The notes: generated by a model not told the origin, from the letters alone. A stretch of DNA of 64,000 nt from QIAW01 sp035487295 (GCA_035487295.1 DATHMH010000037.1:34143-98142); one strand, 5' to 3'; positions 17,285 to 26,146 are shown, numbered from the stretch's first letter. Numbers and translations: made by a program.

Positions 17285-17341
17285 TTAAGCCTCAGCCACC
17301 TCACTGTATCTACTACTACTACAATCAGAACTTTTATCCAT
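17285..17341 (-). CDS. Very small protein gene (18 residues) with its own promoter and terminator
   Basis: The frame reads MDKSSDCSSSRYSEVAEA and stops with TAA. It is preceded by a strong Shine-Dalgarno (AGGAGGGG, 17347-17354) 5-7 nt before the ATG, by a near-consensus sigma-70 promoter at 17371-17399, and followed by a strong terminator. The transcript would be about 200 nt. The peptide has one Cys, a run of three Ser and an acidic end. It has no signal sequence or membrane segment. It may be a leader peptide, a modified-peptide precursor, or the coding part of a small regulatory RNA. I know no family for it. About 40% of the transcript is 3' untranslated. Confidence 0.6.
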   Translation of the reverse strand: MDKSSDCSSSRYSEVAEA

Positions 17342-17370
17342 CGGATCCCCTCCTTTCCCAGTGTTCCCAT

Positions 17371-17399
17371 AGATTAGCGCAGGGTTAGCACTCAGTCAA
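17371..17399 (-). promoter_or_regulatory. Sigma-70-type promoter for the 18-codon gene
   Basis: On the minus strand: TTGACT (17399-17394), a 17-bp spacer, TAATCT (17376-17371). Expected transcript start is near 17364, giving a leader of about 23 nt that contains AGGAGGGG. This is the best sigma-70 match noticed in the window. Confidence 0.7.
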
Positions 17400-17438
17400 T
17401 AGCCGGCACCTGACTAGGAATGAAGGAATGAAACGGAA

Positions 17439-17620
17439 GAAGCTGCTAGCTTCCAGCTCCCAGCTGTTTCTGATTTTGGAGGTCGTTTGCTAGCTCACAG
17501 TCCCGAAAGTCTTTGGTTCTGCGCGTCGCTCAGCGACGCAAGAAAGAACCGGCTGGACGTGAAGATGTTTTACACCATCCAAAAGTAGAAACAGCTAGGA
17601 GCTGGCAGCTATCGGCTTCT
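17439..17620. repeat. Inverted arms of AGCTTCC/AGCTCCC units around a hairpin
   Basis: The left arm (17439-17472) has GCTAGCTTCCAGCTCCCAGC and runs into TGTTTCTG; the right arm (17587-17620) has AGAAACAGCTAGGAGCTGGC, its near reverse complement. Between them is a separate hairpin at 17515-17550 with GGTTCT/AGAACC ends and an inner GCGTCGC/GCGACGC stem. The array is the same type as at 12748-12893. The other bases of the 16960-17657 gap hold the operators, tiny gene and terminator listed separately. Confidence 0.8.
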
Positions 17621-17657
17621 GCACCGCATCGTATCGGTTGTCCCCCAAGGAGCAAAC

Positions 17658-18557
17658 ATGCCTGCCTCTGTCTGGACGGGGTATCTTACCTTTGGCCTCA
17701 TCTCAATGCCGGTGCGCCTCTTTTCCGGAGCGCGCAGCACCCGCGTAAGCTTTCACATGCTGCACCGCAACGACAATACCCGCGTCAAGCAGCAGCTCTA
17801 CTGCCCCGCCGACAACCGCGTGGTCGAGCGCAGCGAAATCGTCAAAGGATACGAATACAGCAAAGGGGTTTACGTCGTCATCGAGCCGGATGAGATCAAG
17901 AAGATCGAACCCAGGACGGCCAAGGCCATTGAGATCCTGGAATTCGTGAAAGCCGGCGAGATTGATCCGGTTTATTTCGATTCATCGTATTATTTGTTGC
18001 CGGAAGAAGCAGGCCGGCGTCCCTACGCCTTGCTGGCCAAGGCGCTGCGCGACTCCGAATACGTTGCCATCGCCAAGCTGGCCATGCACAACCGGGAGTA
18101 CACCGTCTTCCTTCGGCCCTACGAGAAGGGAATCATGCTGCACACCATGTATTACAAAGAAGAGTTGAGCCGCATTGAGCAACTCGCGCCGCCCAACCTC
18201 GAAGTGCCCAACATCGAAGTGAAAGAAGCGGAATTGAAGGTCGCGCAACAACTCATCGCGGCGCTGGAGGCGAAGTTCGAACCCGAAAAATACCACGACA
18301 CCTTCGAAGAAAACCTGAAAGAACTGATCAAAGCTAAGCTGGAAGGCATGGAAGTAACTGAGGTGGAGAAGCCCTCCAGACCCGCTCCGGTTGCCGACCT
18401 GATGGCGGCGCTGAAGCAGAGCCTCGCCGAAATGGAGACGGAAAAGAAACCCGCCCGGCGCATAGCCAAGGCGGAAGAAGAATCCAGGATTCACGTCGTA
18501 GGCGCAAAGCCCCAACCCCCCGCGACCAACAAGACAAAGAAGAAACGCGTAGCCTGA
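17658..18557 (+). CDS. ku: Non-homologous end-joining protein Ku
   Basis: The protein has 299 residues, typical for bacterial Ku. It starts with SVWTGYLTFGLISMPVRLF, the standard opening of the family, and continues with FHMLHRND, CPADNRVVERSEIVKGYEY, YALLAKALRDSEYVAIAKL and a long helical, lysine-rich tail ending KKKRVA. Ku is a homodimer that rings DNA ends and recruits the ligase LigD. The basic tail is known in other bacterial Ku proteins to help DNA binding. No ligD gene is in the window, so the partner must lie elsewhere. The start follows AAGGAGC at the right distance. Confidence 0.95.
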   Translation: MPASVWTGYLTFGLISMPVRLFSGARSTRVSFHMLHRNDNTRVKQQLYCPADNRVVERSEIVKGYEYSKGVYVVIEPDEIKKIEPRTAKAIEILEFVKAGEIDPVYFDSSYYLLPEEAGRRPYALLAKALRDSEYVAIAKLAMHNREYTVFLRPYEKGIMLHTMYYKEELSRIEQLAPPNLEVPNIEVKEAELKVAQQLIAALEAKFEPEKYHDTFEENLKELIKAKLEGMEVTEVEKPSRPAPVADLMAALKQSLAEMETEKKPARRIAKAEEESRIHVVGAKPQPPATNKTKKKRVA

Positions 18558-18641
18558 ACCTTCATAAAAACCCGCTGAGAACTGCTACAATACTAGTTTC
18601 CTCAATCCTGCACTTCCAAACAGCGGAGACTAGACCGAAGA

Positions 18642-19955
18642 ATGGGTTATCACATGCGTTTATTTTTTGCCGGGCTGTTGACCAGGCGCCCTGCAGCAAT
18701 CTTGAGCAAAACAGCAACGGCAGTAATCGTGTTCATTTTTCTGAGCGGTTGCGGCGATACCTTTCGTCCGGTCTCCAACCCTATTCCGCAGCCCGGTGGA
18801 GACCCGTCAGGGACCGTGGAAAATGCAATCATTGTCAGCGCCAACGGCGCAAACCCTGGTACAGGCATGCACATTGATGTCTCCGGAGATACGGTAGTCG
18901 CGGTTGAGAATGTGGGAGTCAATCCGGTGCACGCCGCGATTATTGGTGGAGAGGTGGTGGTTGCCAATAAAACTGACGGCACTCTCTCCATCTATCCTGC
19001 AAGTTCAGGTCCGGGCGCTTCGGTTCAAACCGTTACCCTGCCGACCAAAAATTCTAATTCGCCGCCGGAAGCCCAGCCAGGGTTCGTTGCCAGCACCGAC
19101 AATACCAATATCTATGTAACCCAACCAGGGCGAACGCCGAGCTCAGTGGGAGTAGTTTCATTGTCTACCTTTTCGGAAACTTTTGAGATCTCTGATGCTT
19201 CCGCTTCAATTTCCAATCCGGTTGCCATCGCCCAGTTGCCCAATGGCGGCAAGATTTATGTAGCCAACCAGGGCAGCAACAAGGTAACGGTCATTGATCC
19301 CACACTTATTCCGCTTACTACCCAACTGAATCCTTCGGCCGCCATTAAAACCACACTTGCACTTGCAGTGGGCGCAGCGCCCTCGGCAATTGTAGCCAGT
19401 GCCGAGGGTAACTGCTTGTATGTAGCCAACAGCGGTAACAATACCGTCAGCGTAATCAATGCAACCAGCGATACCGTTATGCCAACTCCCATTCCAGTGG
19501 GCGGTGGGCCCAGCTTCCTGCGCTTTGATCCCAAATTGCAACGCGTTTATGTGGCCAATACCACCGGCGGTTCAATTTCAATTATCAATCATGCTGCCGA
19601 TTGCAGCGCAAGTACAGCAACTACGGTCGGGGTTGGCACTGCCCCCACATCCATTGCTGCTCTCTCCGATGGGACACGCGCATATATCGCTAATTCGGGC
19701 GACAGCACCGTCTCCGTTCTTCTCACCAGCAGCAACACTATAAAAACATTTCCAGCCCCACATAATCCCGTGGCCATACCTGTAGGAGGGGCTCCTGTTT
19801 CCATAGGTTCTTCCGCAGATGGCACTCGAGTTGTCGTGGCAAACGGCGGTACAGCAAATATTTCGATAATTCGCACCAGCGACGACACAGTAGTCGCCAA
19901 CCCGGCTGCAATTCCGGCGGGCGCCTCTCCTCGGTTCGTGCTCATGAACCCGTAG
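18642..19955 (+). CDS. Lipoprotein with YncE/YVTN-type beta-propeller
   Basis: The protein has 437 residues. A signal sequence ends in the lipobox FLSGC, so the mature protein is lipid-anchored. The body has about seven repeats with the pattern YVANxGxNTVSVI (for example IYVANQGSNKVTVID, LYVANSGNNTVSVIN, VYVANTTGGSISIIN, AYIANSGDSTVSVL), the YVTN or YncE type of beta-propeller. Such proteins probably bind ligands or surface polymers; a substrate cannot be named. The second in-frame ATG at 18654 is an equally good start, giving a shorter, more basic signal peptide. Single gene. Confidence 0.85.
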   Translation: MGYHMRLFFAGLLTRRPAAILSKTATAVIVFIFLSGCGDTFRPVSNPIPQPGGDPSGTVENAIIVSANGANPGTGMHIDVSGDTVVAVENVGVNPVHAAIIGGEVVVANKTDGTLSIYPASSGPGASVQTVTLPTKNSNSPPEAQPGFVASTDNTNIYVTQPGRTPSSVGVVSLSTFSETFEISDASASISNPVAIAQLPNGGKIYVANQGSNKVTVIDPTLIPLTTQLNPSAAIKTTLALAVGAAPSAIVASAEGNCLYVANSGNNTVSVINATSDTVMPTPIPVGGGPSFLRFDPKLQRVYVANTTGGSISIINHAADCSASTATTVGVGTAPTSIAALSDGTRAYIANSGDSTVSVLLTSSNTIKTFPAPHNPVAIPVGGAPVSIGSSADGTRVVVANGGTANISIIRTSDDTVVANPAAIPAGASPRFVLMNP

Positions 19956-19957
19956 AA

Positions 19958-20006
19958 CTGACGCGAAGGAAATTCGTTTCGCACTTCCATGGTTGTCAGA
20001 TTTTTT
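19958..20006 (+). terminator. Weak terminator-like hairpin after the beta-propeller gene
   Basis: CTGAC (19958-19962) pairs with GTCAG (19995-19999), with GCGAA/TTCGC inside, and is followed by ATTTTTT at 20000-20006. The stem is interrupted, so confidence is limited. Confidence 0.4.
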
Positions 20007-20333
20007 GTCCGATAAGGCAAGAGCGGTGCCGGAACTCACATAAAAAAGGTGCAGTGATACCACAAGATTGATTGCTGGCGAATGATGAGCCATCATGACA
20101 CGGAAGTGTGTGTGGCATTCCAGAAATGCCGGGGCCAGGGTTATTCGACGGCAGTTTATGTCGCCCAGCTCTTTGTCCTGAACAAAAAAGGTCTTTGAAA
20201 ATTAGCAGATTTGACTACTCTCTCACTACTCGGTTTCCCGCCACATCTTTTTGATTTTTAAGTGGTTTATCGGTGCAGAGACTACTTGAGTAATGGGGGA
20301 GGGGGGTGAACTACTTGCGGGGTATATTCCGCC
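20007..20333. other. Gene-free stretch before cheX
   Basis: No frame with coding character, no RNA gene and no array was seen here. A G-rich run (GGGGGAGGGGGGTG near 20294-20307) is the only compositional feature. Both neighbours end here, so it is a convergent 3' region. Confidence 0.5.
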
Positions 20334-20828
20334 TCAAATCACCACAGTTCTTTCGGAGCGGCGGCGGCGGTGGTAGCGCATGGAGATATTCATATACACG
20401 CGCCCGTTAGGGGTATCGAAGCACATGACCAGGGCTTCGGTGTCTTCGGTGCCATGAACGCCAACTTCGGCGGTATGCAGTTCCGGGGGTGAAACCCGGA
20501 AGTGCATGCCCTGGTCGTTGAGCGTGCTGATGGCATTGCCGATCACCTGGTTGGCCAGTTCGCATACGGTGTCGCGAACCATGGCATCGGAAGCGGCCAC
20601 AGGCTGGCCGGCGAAGCAACTGGCGATTCGGACCGCGGTGGGTGTGTCCAGGTCGAAGATCACGCGGCCCTCGATGTCGCCAACGATATTGATCATGGCG
20701 GCGACGCCCTTGCGCCGATAGGCTTCCTCATCCATGCTGACGTCGACGATTTTTGTGGGGGCCTGAAGGGTCTGGCACAACACGGCGTCGGCGGCATTGA
20801 TGAAAGGCTGAATCAGTTCCATGCGCAT
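20334..20828 (-). CDS. cheX: CheX-type CheY-P phosphatase
   Basis: The protein has 164 residues. The catalytic ExxN motif of the CheX/CheC/FliY family is present as E90 and N93 in ELANQVIGNA. The N-terminal MELIQPFINAADAVLCQTL and the RVIFDLDTPTAVRIA block fit CheX. The enzyme removes phosphate from phospho-CheY to end signalling. It is the last gene of a seven-gene minus-strand chemosensory operon and starts 21 bp after the CheY-like gene. The second ATG two codons in is an alternative start; an AGGAG lies a little far upstream. Confidence 0.9.
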   Translation of the reverse strand: MRMELIQPFINAADAVLCQTLQAPTKIVDVSMDEEAYRRKGVAAMINIVGDIEGRVIFDLDTPTAVRIASCFAGQPVAASDAMVRDTVCELANQVIGNAISTLNDQGMHFRVSPPELHTAEVGVHGTEDTEALVMCFDTPNGRVYMNISMRYHRRRRSERTVVI

Positions 20829-20849
20829 AAAAAAAGGTTCTCCTGAGAA

Positions 20850-21287
20850 TTATTGAACGGAGGGGGGCGCCAGGGTTACAGCATCGTCTCCGAGCACGTA
20901 CTTGAGAATGTCGTACAGTTGCTCGGCTTTGACCGGCTTCTGCACAAAATGCCGCGCGCCTTTTTGCAGAGACGCGACAATGTTCTCCTGGTAACCCACA
21001 GACGAAACCATGATGATGCGTGCCTGGGGATGCTGGCGGATAATGCGCTCGGCGGCTTCAATGCCTTCCATCTGCGGCATGGTGATATCCATGAGCACGA
21101 TGTCGGGCTGCACGCGGTCGTATTCGGTAATGGCCGTGCATCCGTCGCCGGCCTCGGCCGCGACCCTGCCACCAAAAGACTCGATCATCTTCGCCATATT
21201 CTTACGGGCGAAGACGGAATCATCGACAATCAGATAACGCACCGGCTGCCGGTCTTTGCTGCGTAACAGCACCGGAAACTGACTCAT
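20850..21287 (-). CDS. CheY-like single-domain response regulator
   Basis: The protein has 145 residues from the ATG at 21287, chosen because AGGAGCGTGGGT precedes it and because a longer frame to 21470 lacks any domain. The receiver is canonical: acidic pair D22/D23 in LIVDDSVFARK, phosphorylation site D67 in IVLMDITMP, Thr/Ser at SS in IIMVSS, and K in FVQKPVK. It has no output domain, so it must bind another protein; CheX next door should be its phosphatase. It lies 76 bp downstream of cheB. Confidence 0.9.
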   Translation of the reverse strand: MSQFPVLLRSKDRQPVRYLIVDDSVFARKNMAKMIESFGGRVAAEAGDGCTAITEYDRVQPDIVLMDITMPQMEGIEAAERIIRQHPQARIIMVSSVGYQENIVASLQKGARHFVQKPVKAEQLYDILKYVLGDDAVTLAPPSVQ

Positions 21288-21363
21288 ACCCACGCTCCTA
21301 TTCTTTTGTGGCCTGCAAGTTGTTGTACGCTCATTGGATGAAACCCGACTCTTCGGCAGACAT

Positions 21364-22485
21364 TTATTTTTTTTCTGCCTGCATTTTTGACTCTTTGCCT
21401 TGCTGCATTGGTCCCCCGGGGGAGCAGTACACTTGCAAAGTATTGGCCATAGTCTCCAGGGGGACGACACGTGTCACAAATCCTTTATCGATGGCTGCCT
21501 TAGGCATGCCGAACACCACGCACGACTCTTCGCTTTGCGCGATTGTAAGTCCCCCGGCGGCCCGCACTGCGCCCACGCCGTCGGCGCCGTCATCACCCAT
21601 GCCTGTCATCAGGATGGCAATGGCATTGGGGCCAAACTCCTGCGCCACGGAGCGGAACAATAAATCCACGGAAGGCCGGTGACCATTATGAGGAGGATCG
21701 TCGGAGAGTACCACAATATCTCCCAGGGGCATACGCCTTACCCGCATGTGCTTGCTGCCGGGAGCAATCAGAACGCGGCCTGCGAGCAGCAGGTCGCCCG
21801 ATTGCGCTTCTTTGACCTCAAGCGAGCAACTCTCATCAAGGCGCTTGGCAAACATTTCCGTAAACCCTTCCGGCATATGTTGTACCACAACCATTGCGGC
21901 TGAAAAATCCGCAGGCAACTGCGAAAGCAGATATTGCAGGGTATTGGGTCCACCGGTGGAGCTTCCAATCGCTATGATCTTGCTGGGCGAAGCTTTAAGA
22001 CGCGGCGCCGGCTTGGCGATTGGCTTGTCATTATTATGGTTCGCATTATTCGCTGGAACCCCGCTTTCCCAGCGATGCATGCGTGCTTTGGCCGCTACTT
22101 TGATTTTGGCGATGAGTTCGGAGGCAATCTCATCCATGCGGTCCTGGGCGCCGTCGCGCGGCTTGGCGATAAAATCAAACGCGCCCAGCGCCAGCGCCTT
22201 GAATGTTGCTGCCGCACCGGCTACGGAATGCGAGCTGACAATGATGACTGGAATTTTGTCGGAGCGCATGATCTGGCGCAGCATTTCGGTGCCATCCATT
22301 CGAGGCATCTCCAGATCGAGCGTGATGACGTGCGGGTGGACCTCTTCGATTTTTTTAAGCCCAAAAGCGCCGTCCATTGCCGTCCCTACCACCTCAATCG
22401 TTGGGTCGCGCTCCAGAATCTGGGGAATCAGTTTGCGCATGACCGCGGAATCATCAACAACCAGCACTCTGATCTTGTCGCTCAT
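21364..22485 (-). CDS. cheB: Chemotaxis protein-glutamate methylesterase CheB
   Basis: The protein has 373 residues from the ATG at 22485, which overlaps the cheA stop as ATGA. The receiver domain (1-125) has VVDDSAVMRKL and D57 in ITLDLEMPRMDG. The methylesterase domain (about 180-365) has the serine in IGSSTGGP, the histidine in VVVQHMPEGF and the aspartate in MTGMGDDGA. It removes methyl groups from receptor glutamates and is switched on by phosphorylation from CheA. The frame extends upstream into cheA but without coding character in this frame. Adaptation partner of the CheR encoded two genes upstream. Confidence 0.95.
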   Translation of the reverse strand: MSDKIRVLVVDDSAVMRKLIPQILERDPTIEVVGTAMDGAFGLKKIEEVHPHVITLDLEMPRMDGTEMLRQIMRSDKIPVIIVSSHSVAGAAATFKALALGAFDFIAKPRDGAQDRMDEIASELIAKIKVAAKARMHRWESGVPANNANHNNDKPIAKPAPRLKASPSKIIAIGSSTGGPNTLQYLLSQLPADFSAAMVVVQHMPEGFTEMFAKRLDESCSLEVKEAQSGDLLLAGRVLIAPGSKHMRVRRMPLGDIVVLSDDPPHNGHRPSVDLLFRSVAQEFGPNAIAILMTGMGDDGADGVGAVRAAGGLTIAQSEESCVVFGMPKAAIDKGFVTRVVPLETMANTLQVYCSPGGPMQQGKESKMQAEKK

Positions 22486-24674
22486 GCCGTGGCCCCTTTT
22501 CGGCCTGAGTGCAGCTCCATGCCGCGGTCTCTGCCGGCCTTGGCGATCAGAGCGGCCATGTTCAGGACCAGGACCACAGTTCCATCTCCCAAAATGGAAG
22601 CGCCACTGACCAGGTCGGTAGCCACCCATTCATCGTCGAGCGCCTTGATGACAAGTTCCTGCTCGCCCACGAGCTTATCTACGACCAGTCCAAAGCGGTT
22701 GTCGTTAAGGCTGACCACAATGACAAACTTTTTCTGCGAGGGCTCAACCGCAGCTTGCGAACCCAGCTTGCCGAGCCGGACCAAAGTAATGATGTGCTCG
22801 CGTAATTGCAGCACTTCGCGCCGGTCCACACGATGGAAGTCGCGTTCGTAGGCGCGGGTGATCTCAATCACAGAATTCAGGGGCAATGCGTACAGCCGCT
22901 GGCCGGTGCGGAACAACAGCGCCTTGATGATCGCCAGCGTGAGCGGCACCCGGAGGTAGAACGTCGTCCCCAAGCCTGGCTTGGTTTCTATGTGCACGGA
23001 GCCTTTTAAACGTTCCAGCACCGTCTTGACCACGTCCATGCCCACGCCGCGGCCGGAGATTGTAGTGACCTCTTCCGCGGTGCTGAGACCGGGATGAAAG
23101 ATCAGGTCCAGGGCTTCGCTGTCATTGAAGTCGGCGGCCTCTTCCCGGGTCACGATTTTAGATTCGATGGCCCGGGCAACGACCTTGTGACGGTCAATGC
23201 CACGCCCATCATCGCTGACCTGAATCACCATCTGATTGCCCTGGTGATATGCCTTGAGACTCACGGTGCCGTATTCCGGCTTGCCCATGGCAACGCGCTC
23301 GTTCGGCGGCTCAATTCCGTGGTCCACAGCATTGCGCAGAATATGGGTGAGCGGTTCGGCGATCACGTCGAGGATGCTCTTATCGAGGTCGGTATTTTCA
23401 CCGCTGATTTCCAGGCGAACCTCGCGGCCGCATGCCTTGGAGACGTCGCGCACCAGGCGAGGAAAGCGGCGGAATAGCTGCTCGACCGGGACCATGCGGA
23501 TTTTCATTACAGACTTCTGCATCTCACCCAGCACTCGCGCCTGGAAGGTCAGGGTGTCCTGAAAGCGGTTGTACAGAGGATCTTTGCGGAAACGCTGCTC
23601 GAACTGGGTCATGGTTTGCTGCAACATCGATTTTCCGATGATGAGTTCGCCGACCAGGTTCATCAAAGAGTCAATGCGCTCTACATCCACGCGCAGAATG
23701 GAATCAGTTGCAGTGGCTGAAGGCGCACTCGCCCCCGGCTGGACTGCCGGCTCCCTGGAAGAGCCCGGGGGCGCGGCCGCCGGTTGCTCCCAGGCCTGCT
23801 CTGCCTGGCCGCTCACAGGGTCATCTTGCGCGGGCGGAGTAGTAACTTTGGGAAGCGGGTCAGGGGCTGAGGCGGCAGATAATTTTCTTTGAGCTCGCCC
23901 CGCATGTGTTCCCGGCGCTTCGTAAGGACGCACCATGATGTCGCTTACCACCGCGGGAATCTGGCATTTGCGGACAAGCCAATCAACCTGCGCATCGGTG
24001 GCCACCGCGGCCTCGATGACACTGATGTTTTTGGCGGATGGGTCTTCGGGCTGAATGGCCAGCAGAGTCCCGGCTTCTTCCAGCACATTGCGCACCAGTT
24101 GCAGAGCGGCCGCGCGCATGGGGCAGAGATCATCAATGGAAACCGCCACCAGCAGGATCTTTTTCCCCTCAGCCGCCGCGCTGGCAATCACGGTTTGCTG
24201 ATATTCCGTCCAGGCAAAGCCTTTCAGTTTATCTTTCAGTTCTTTCTTGCCGCCCGAACCGGCCGCTTTCTTCCGGGGTTGGGTTGAGCCCGGGTTCGCG
24301 AACCTTTGAATGGCGGCGCGCAAGGCGTTACTGTCAGGCAGGGCGCTGTCATTGCGGTAGGCTGCCAGCATGATCTCAAAAAGATCGGCCGCGTTCAGCA
24401 CCAGTTCCGCCATACGGGCATTGCCGTTCATGACCTGCTCCGGCGTCAGCACATCTTCCAGTTGGTGGGCCAAATCGCTGATTTCACTGTAGCCGCAGAC
24501 GGCGGAATCCCCCTTCAAGGTATGCACGGCGCGCCGCAGGCTGCGGATGATTTCTTCGTCTCCCGGAGTTGCTTCCAAACGCAGGCCTTGTTCATTGAGC
24601 GTCTGCAGGAGCTCGCGTGCGCCCTCGAAGAATAGTTCCTTCAACTCCGGTCCGTGTTCTTCAGAGAAGCTCAA
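22482..24674 (-). CDS. cheA: Chemotaxis histidine kinase CheA
   Basis: The protein has 730 residues. The Hpt domain carries H51 in AVHTLKGDS. A middle region (about 130-290) has a P2-like part and a Pro/Ala linker. The dimerisation domain has LVGELIIGKSMLQQT; the ATPase domain shows HILRNAVDHGIEPP, DDGRGID, and GRGVGMDVV; the C-terminal CheW-like domain follows. It phosphorylates CheB and the CheY-like protein in response to receptor state. It overlaps cheR upstream (ATGA, 24671-24674) and cheB downstream (ATGA), so the three are co-translated. Confidence 0.96.
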   Translation of the reverse strand: MSFSEEHGPELKELFFEGARELLQTLNEQGLRLEATPGDEEIIRSLRRAVHTLKGDSAVCGYSEISDLAHQLEDVLTPEQVMNGNARMAELVLNAADLFEIMLAAYRNDSALPDSNALRAAIQRFANPGSTQPRKKAAGSGGKKELKDKLKGFAWTEYQQTVIASAAAEGKKILLVAVSIDDLCPMRAAALQLVRNVLEEAGTLLAIQPEDPSAKNISVIEAAVATDAQVDWLVRKCQIPAVVSDIMVRPYEAPGTHAGRAQRKLSAASAPDPLPKVTTPPAQDDPVSGQAEQAWEQPAAAPPGSSREPAVQPGASAPSATATDSILRVDVERIDSLMNLVGELIIGKSMLQQTMTQFEQRFRKDPLYNRFQDTLTFQARVLGEMQKSVMKIRMVPVEQLFRRFPRLVRDVSKACGREVRLEISGENTDLDKSILDVIAEPLTHILRNAVDHGIEPPNERVAMGKPEYGTVSLKAYHQGNQMVIQVSDDGRGIDRHKVVARAIESKIVTREEAADFNDSEALDLIFHPGLSTAEEVTTISGRGVGMDVVKTVLERLKGSVHIETKPGLGTTFYLRVPLTLAIIKALLFRTGQRLYALPLNSVIEITRAYERDFHRVDRREVLQLREHIITLVRLGKLGSQAAVEPSQKKFVIVVSLNDNRFGLVVDKLVGEQELVIKALDDEWVATDLVSGASILGDGTVVLVLNMAALIAKAGRDRGMELHSGRKGATA

Positions 24675-25606
24675 GCCTTCACCTCGAGTCGCTGATACCC
24701 TGTTCCATTATTCTCGTGGAACATCTTGAATTGCTCGGTCAATGACAGCAGGCTTTCCGCGTGCCCGGTGAACAGATAGCCGTCAGGATTCAAACAACGG
24801 TAGAACTTGTTCAGCAGGCGCTTTTGCTCCGCCTGGTCGAAATAGATCATCACATTGCGGCAAAAGATCACATCATTGCGCTGTGGCAAAAACTCTGTCT
24901 TGAGATTATGGAAGTCAAAATGGACCAGGTCTTTGAGGCCTTTCTTGACCGCATAGCGGTCGCCCACCTTGTCGAAATAGCGCAAGCGATAGGTGAAATC
25001 CACCGGCTCCATGTGTTTTTCCGGATAGATGCCTTCCTGGGCAGTGCGCAAAACCGAGTAGCTGATATCTGAGGCCACAATTTCCACTTTCCAGGGAGGC
25101 GGAACCATGGGCTTCGGTGAAGGCATCTCAAAAGGAAGCGGATTGCGCAGGTAGTAATAGGTCAGCGCGTCACAAATCTGCATGGCCATTGTATAAGGCT
25201 CCTGCCCGGTGGAGCACCCCGCACTCCAGGCGCGCAGGGTAAAGTCGCGGCGCTGCTGCTTGCGATGCAGAATCTCGTCCAGAATCACTTTTCGAAACAA
25301 CTCAAGCTGCGGCTTGTTGCGAAAAAAACTGGTCTCATTGACGGTAAGATTTTCCACCAGCGCCGCCAGCTCGCTCTTGCCTTCATTGCTGATCAGCAGG
25401 CGGTAGTAAGCGTAGAAGGAATCGAGGCCGGTGGTTTTAAGGCGGCGCTGAAGCCGGTCTTGCAGGAAGGTAATGCGGCGTTCGTCGAAAAACATGCCGC
25501 ATTCCTGGTAGATCAGCGCCTGCAACAGCGTCTGTTCCGCCGCAGAGAGCTGCACCGGAATGACGGATGGGGCCATTTTCATGTCTTGTGGGCCGCTCAA
25601 TTTCAC
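24671..25606 (-). CDS. cheR: Chemoreceptor methyltransferase CheR
   Basis: The start chosen is GTG at 25606, two bases after the cheW stop and 5 nt after GGAAG; ATG at 25582 and a longer frame to 25693 (overlapping cheW by 86 bp) are alternatives. The N-terminal helical domain has NLTVNETSFFRN, the SAM-binding domain AWSAGCSTGQEPYTMAM and the later block VIFCRNVMIYFD, all standard for CheR. It adds methyl groups from SAM to receptor glutamates. It stands in front of cheA in the operon. Confidence 0.94.
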   Translation of the reverse strand: MKLSGPQDMKMAPSVIPVQLSAAEQTLLQALIYQECGMFFDERRITFLQDRLQRRLKTTGLDSFYAYYRLLISNEGKSELAALVENLTVNETSFFRNKPQLELFRKVILDEILHRKQQRRDFTLRAWSAGCSTGQEPYTMAMQICDALTYYYLRNPLPFEMPSPKPMVPPPWKVEIVASDISYSVLRTAQEGIYPEKHMEPVDFTYRLRYFDKVGDRYAVKKGLKDLVHFDFHNLKTEFLPQRNDVIFCRNVMIYFDQAEQKRLLNKFYRCLNPDGYLFTGHAESLLSLTEQFKMFHENNGTGYQRLEVKA

Positions 25607-25607
25607 C

Positions 25608-26135
25608 TTATCTTCCAACCGGGGCCCCCCGCTGGTTTTTCGGAAGACTTGCTGGAACGCTGTCCTCCGCCTCACGGGATTCCGCGAATTCACCCACGCG
25701 CCGTAATTCGCCGCGTTGCAGAAGCTTTGTCAAATCCACCAGGATAATGAGCCGGCCATTCAGCTTGCCCACTCCGGTCACGTAGTTCAGCTCGCCTTCC
25801 TCGAAAACATTCGGGGGCTGTTCGATATCAGAGTGGGGGATCTTGAGAACCTCGGATGCCGAGTCGACGATCAAGCCGACCATTTTGCCTTCCACCTCGA
25901 CCACCAGAACCCGGTTCTTTCTGTGGCTGTGGATTTCTTTTTCGCCAAAGCGTTTGCGCAAATCCACAATGGAAACGATTTTCCCGCGAAGGTTGATGAC
26001 GCCTTCCACGCAATCGGGCGAATCGGGAACAGCGGTAATTTCGGGCACGCCGACGATCTGGTGCACCCGTTCAATGGGTACGCCAAAACTCTCGCGTCCG
26101 ATGCTAAAACCGATCAGGTGCAGTGGTTTCGCCAT
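25608..26135 (-). CDS. cheW: Coupling protein CheW
   Basis: The protein has 175 residues. It has the two SH3-like barrels of CheW: IGFSIGRESFGVPIERVHQI, then GVINLRGKIVSIVDLRKRFG, and LIVDSASEVLKI. The glycine-rich NLRGKIVSIVDL strand is the core family signature. It links receptors to CheA. The last 30 residues are a basic and Pro-rich tail beyond the usual length. It lies 11 bp after the MCP gene and just before cheR. Confidence 0.95.
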   Translation of the reverse strand: MAKPLHLIGFSIGRESFGVPIERVHQIVGVPEITAVPDSPDCVEGVINLRGKIVSIVDLRKRFGEKEIHSHRKNRVLVVEVEGKMVGLIVDSASEVLKIPHSDIEQPPNVFEEGELNYVTGVGKLNGRLIILVDLTKLLQRGELRRVGEFAESREAEDSVPASLPKNQRGAPVGR

Positions 26136-26146
26136 GGCATTTCCTT

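Noticed and set aside
17131..17388. 85-codon plus-strand frame MKKYSRVRQQN... across the tiny gene and terminator
   Set aside because: It runs through a 17-bp hairpin and the opposite-strand promoter and has no ribosome site; the minus-strand unit explains the sequence better.
21288..21470. N-terminal extension of the CheY-like protein
   Set aside because: The extra 61 residues have no domain and overlap the cheB stop; a good ribosome site is at the inner ATG.
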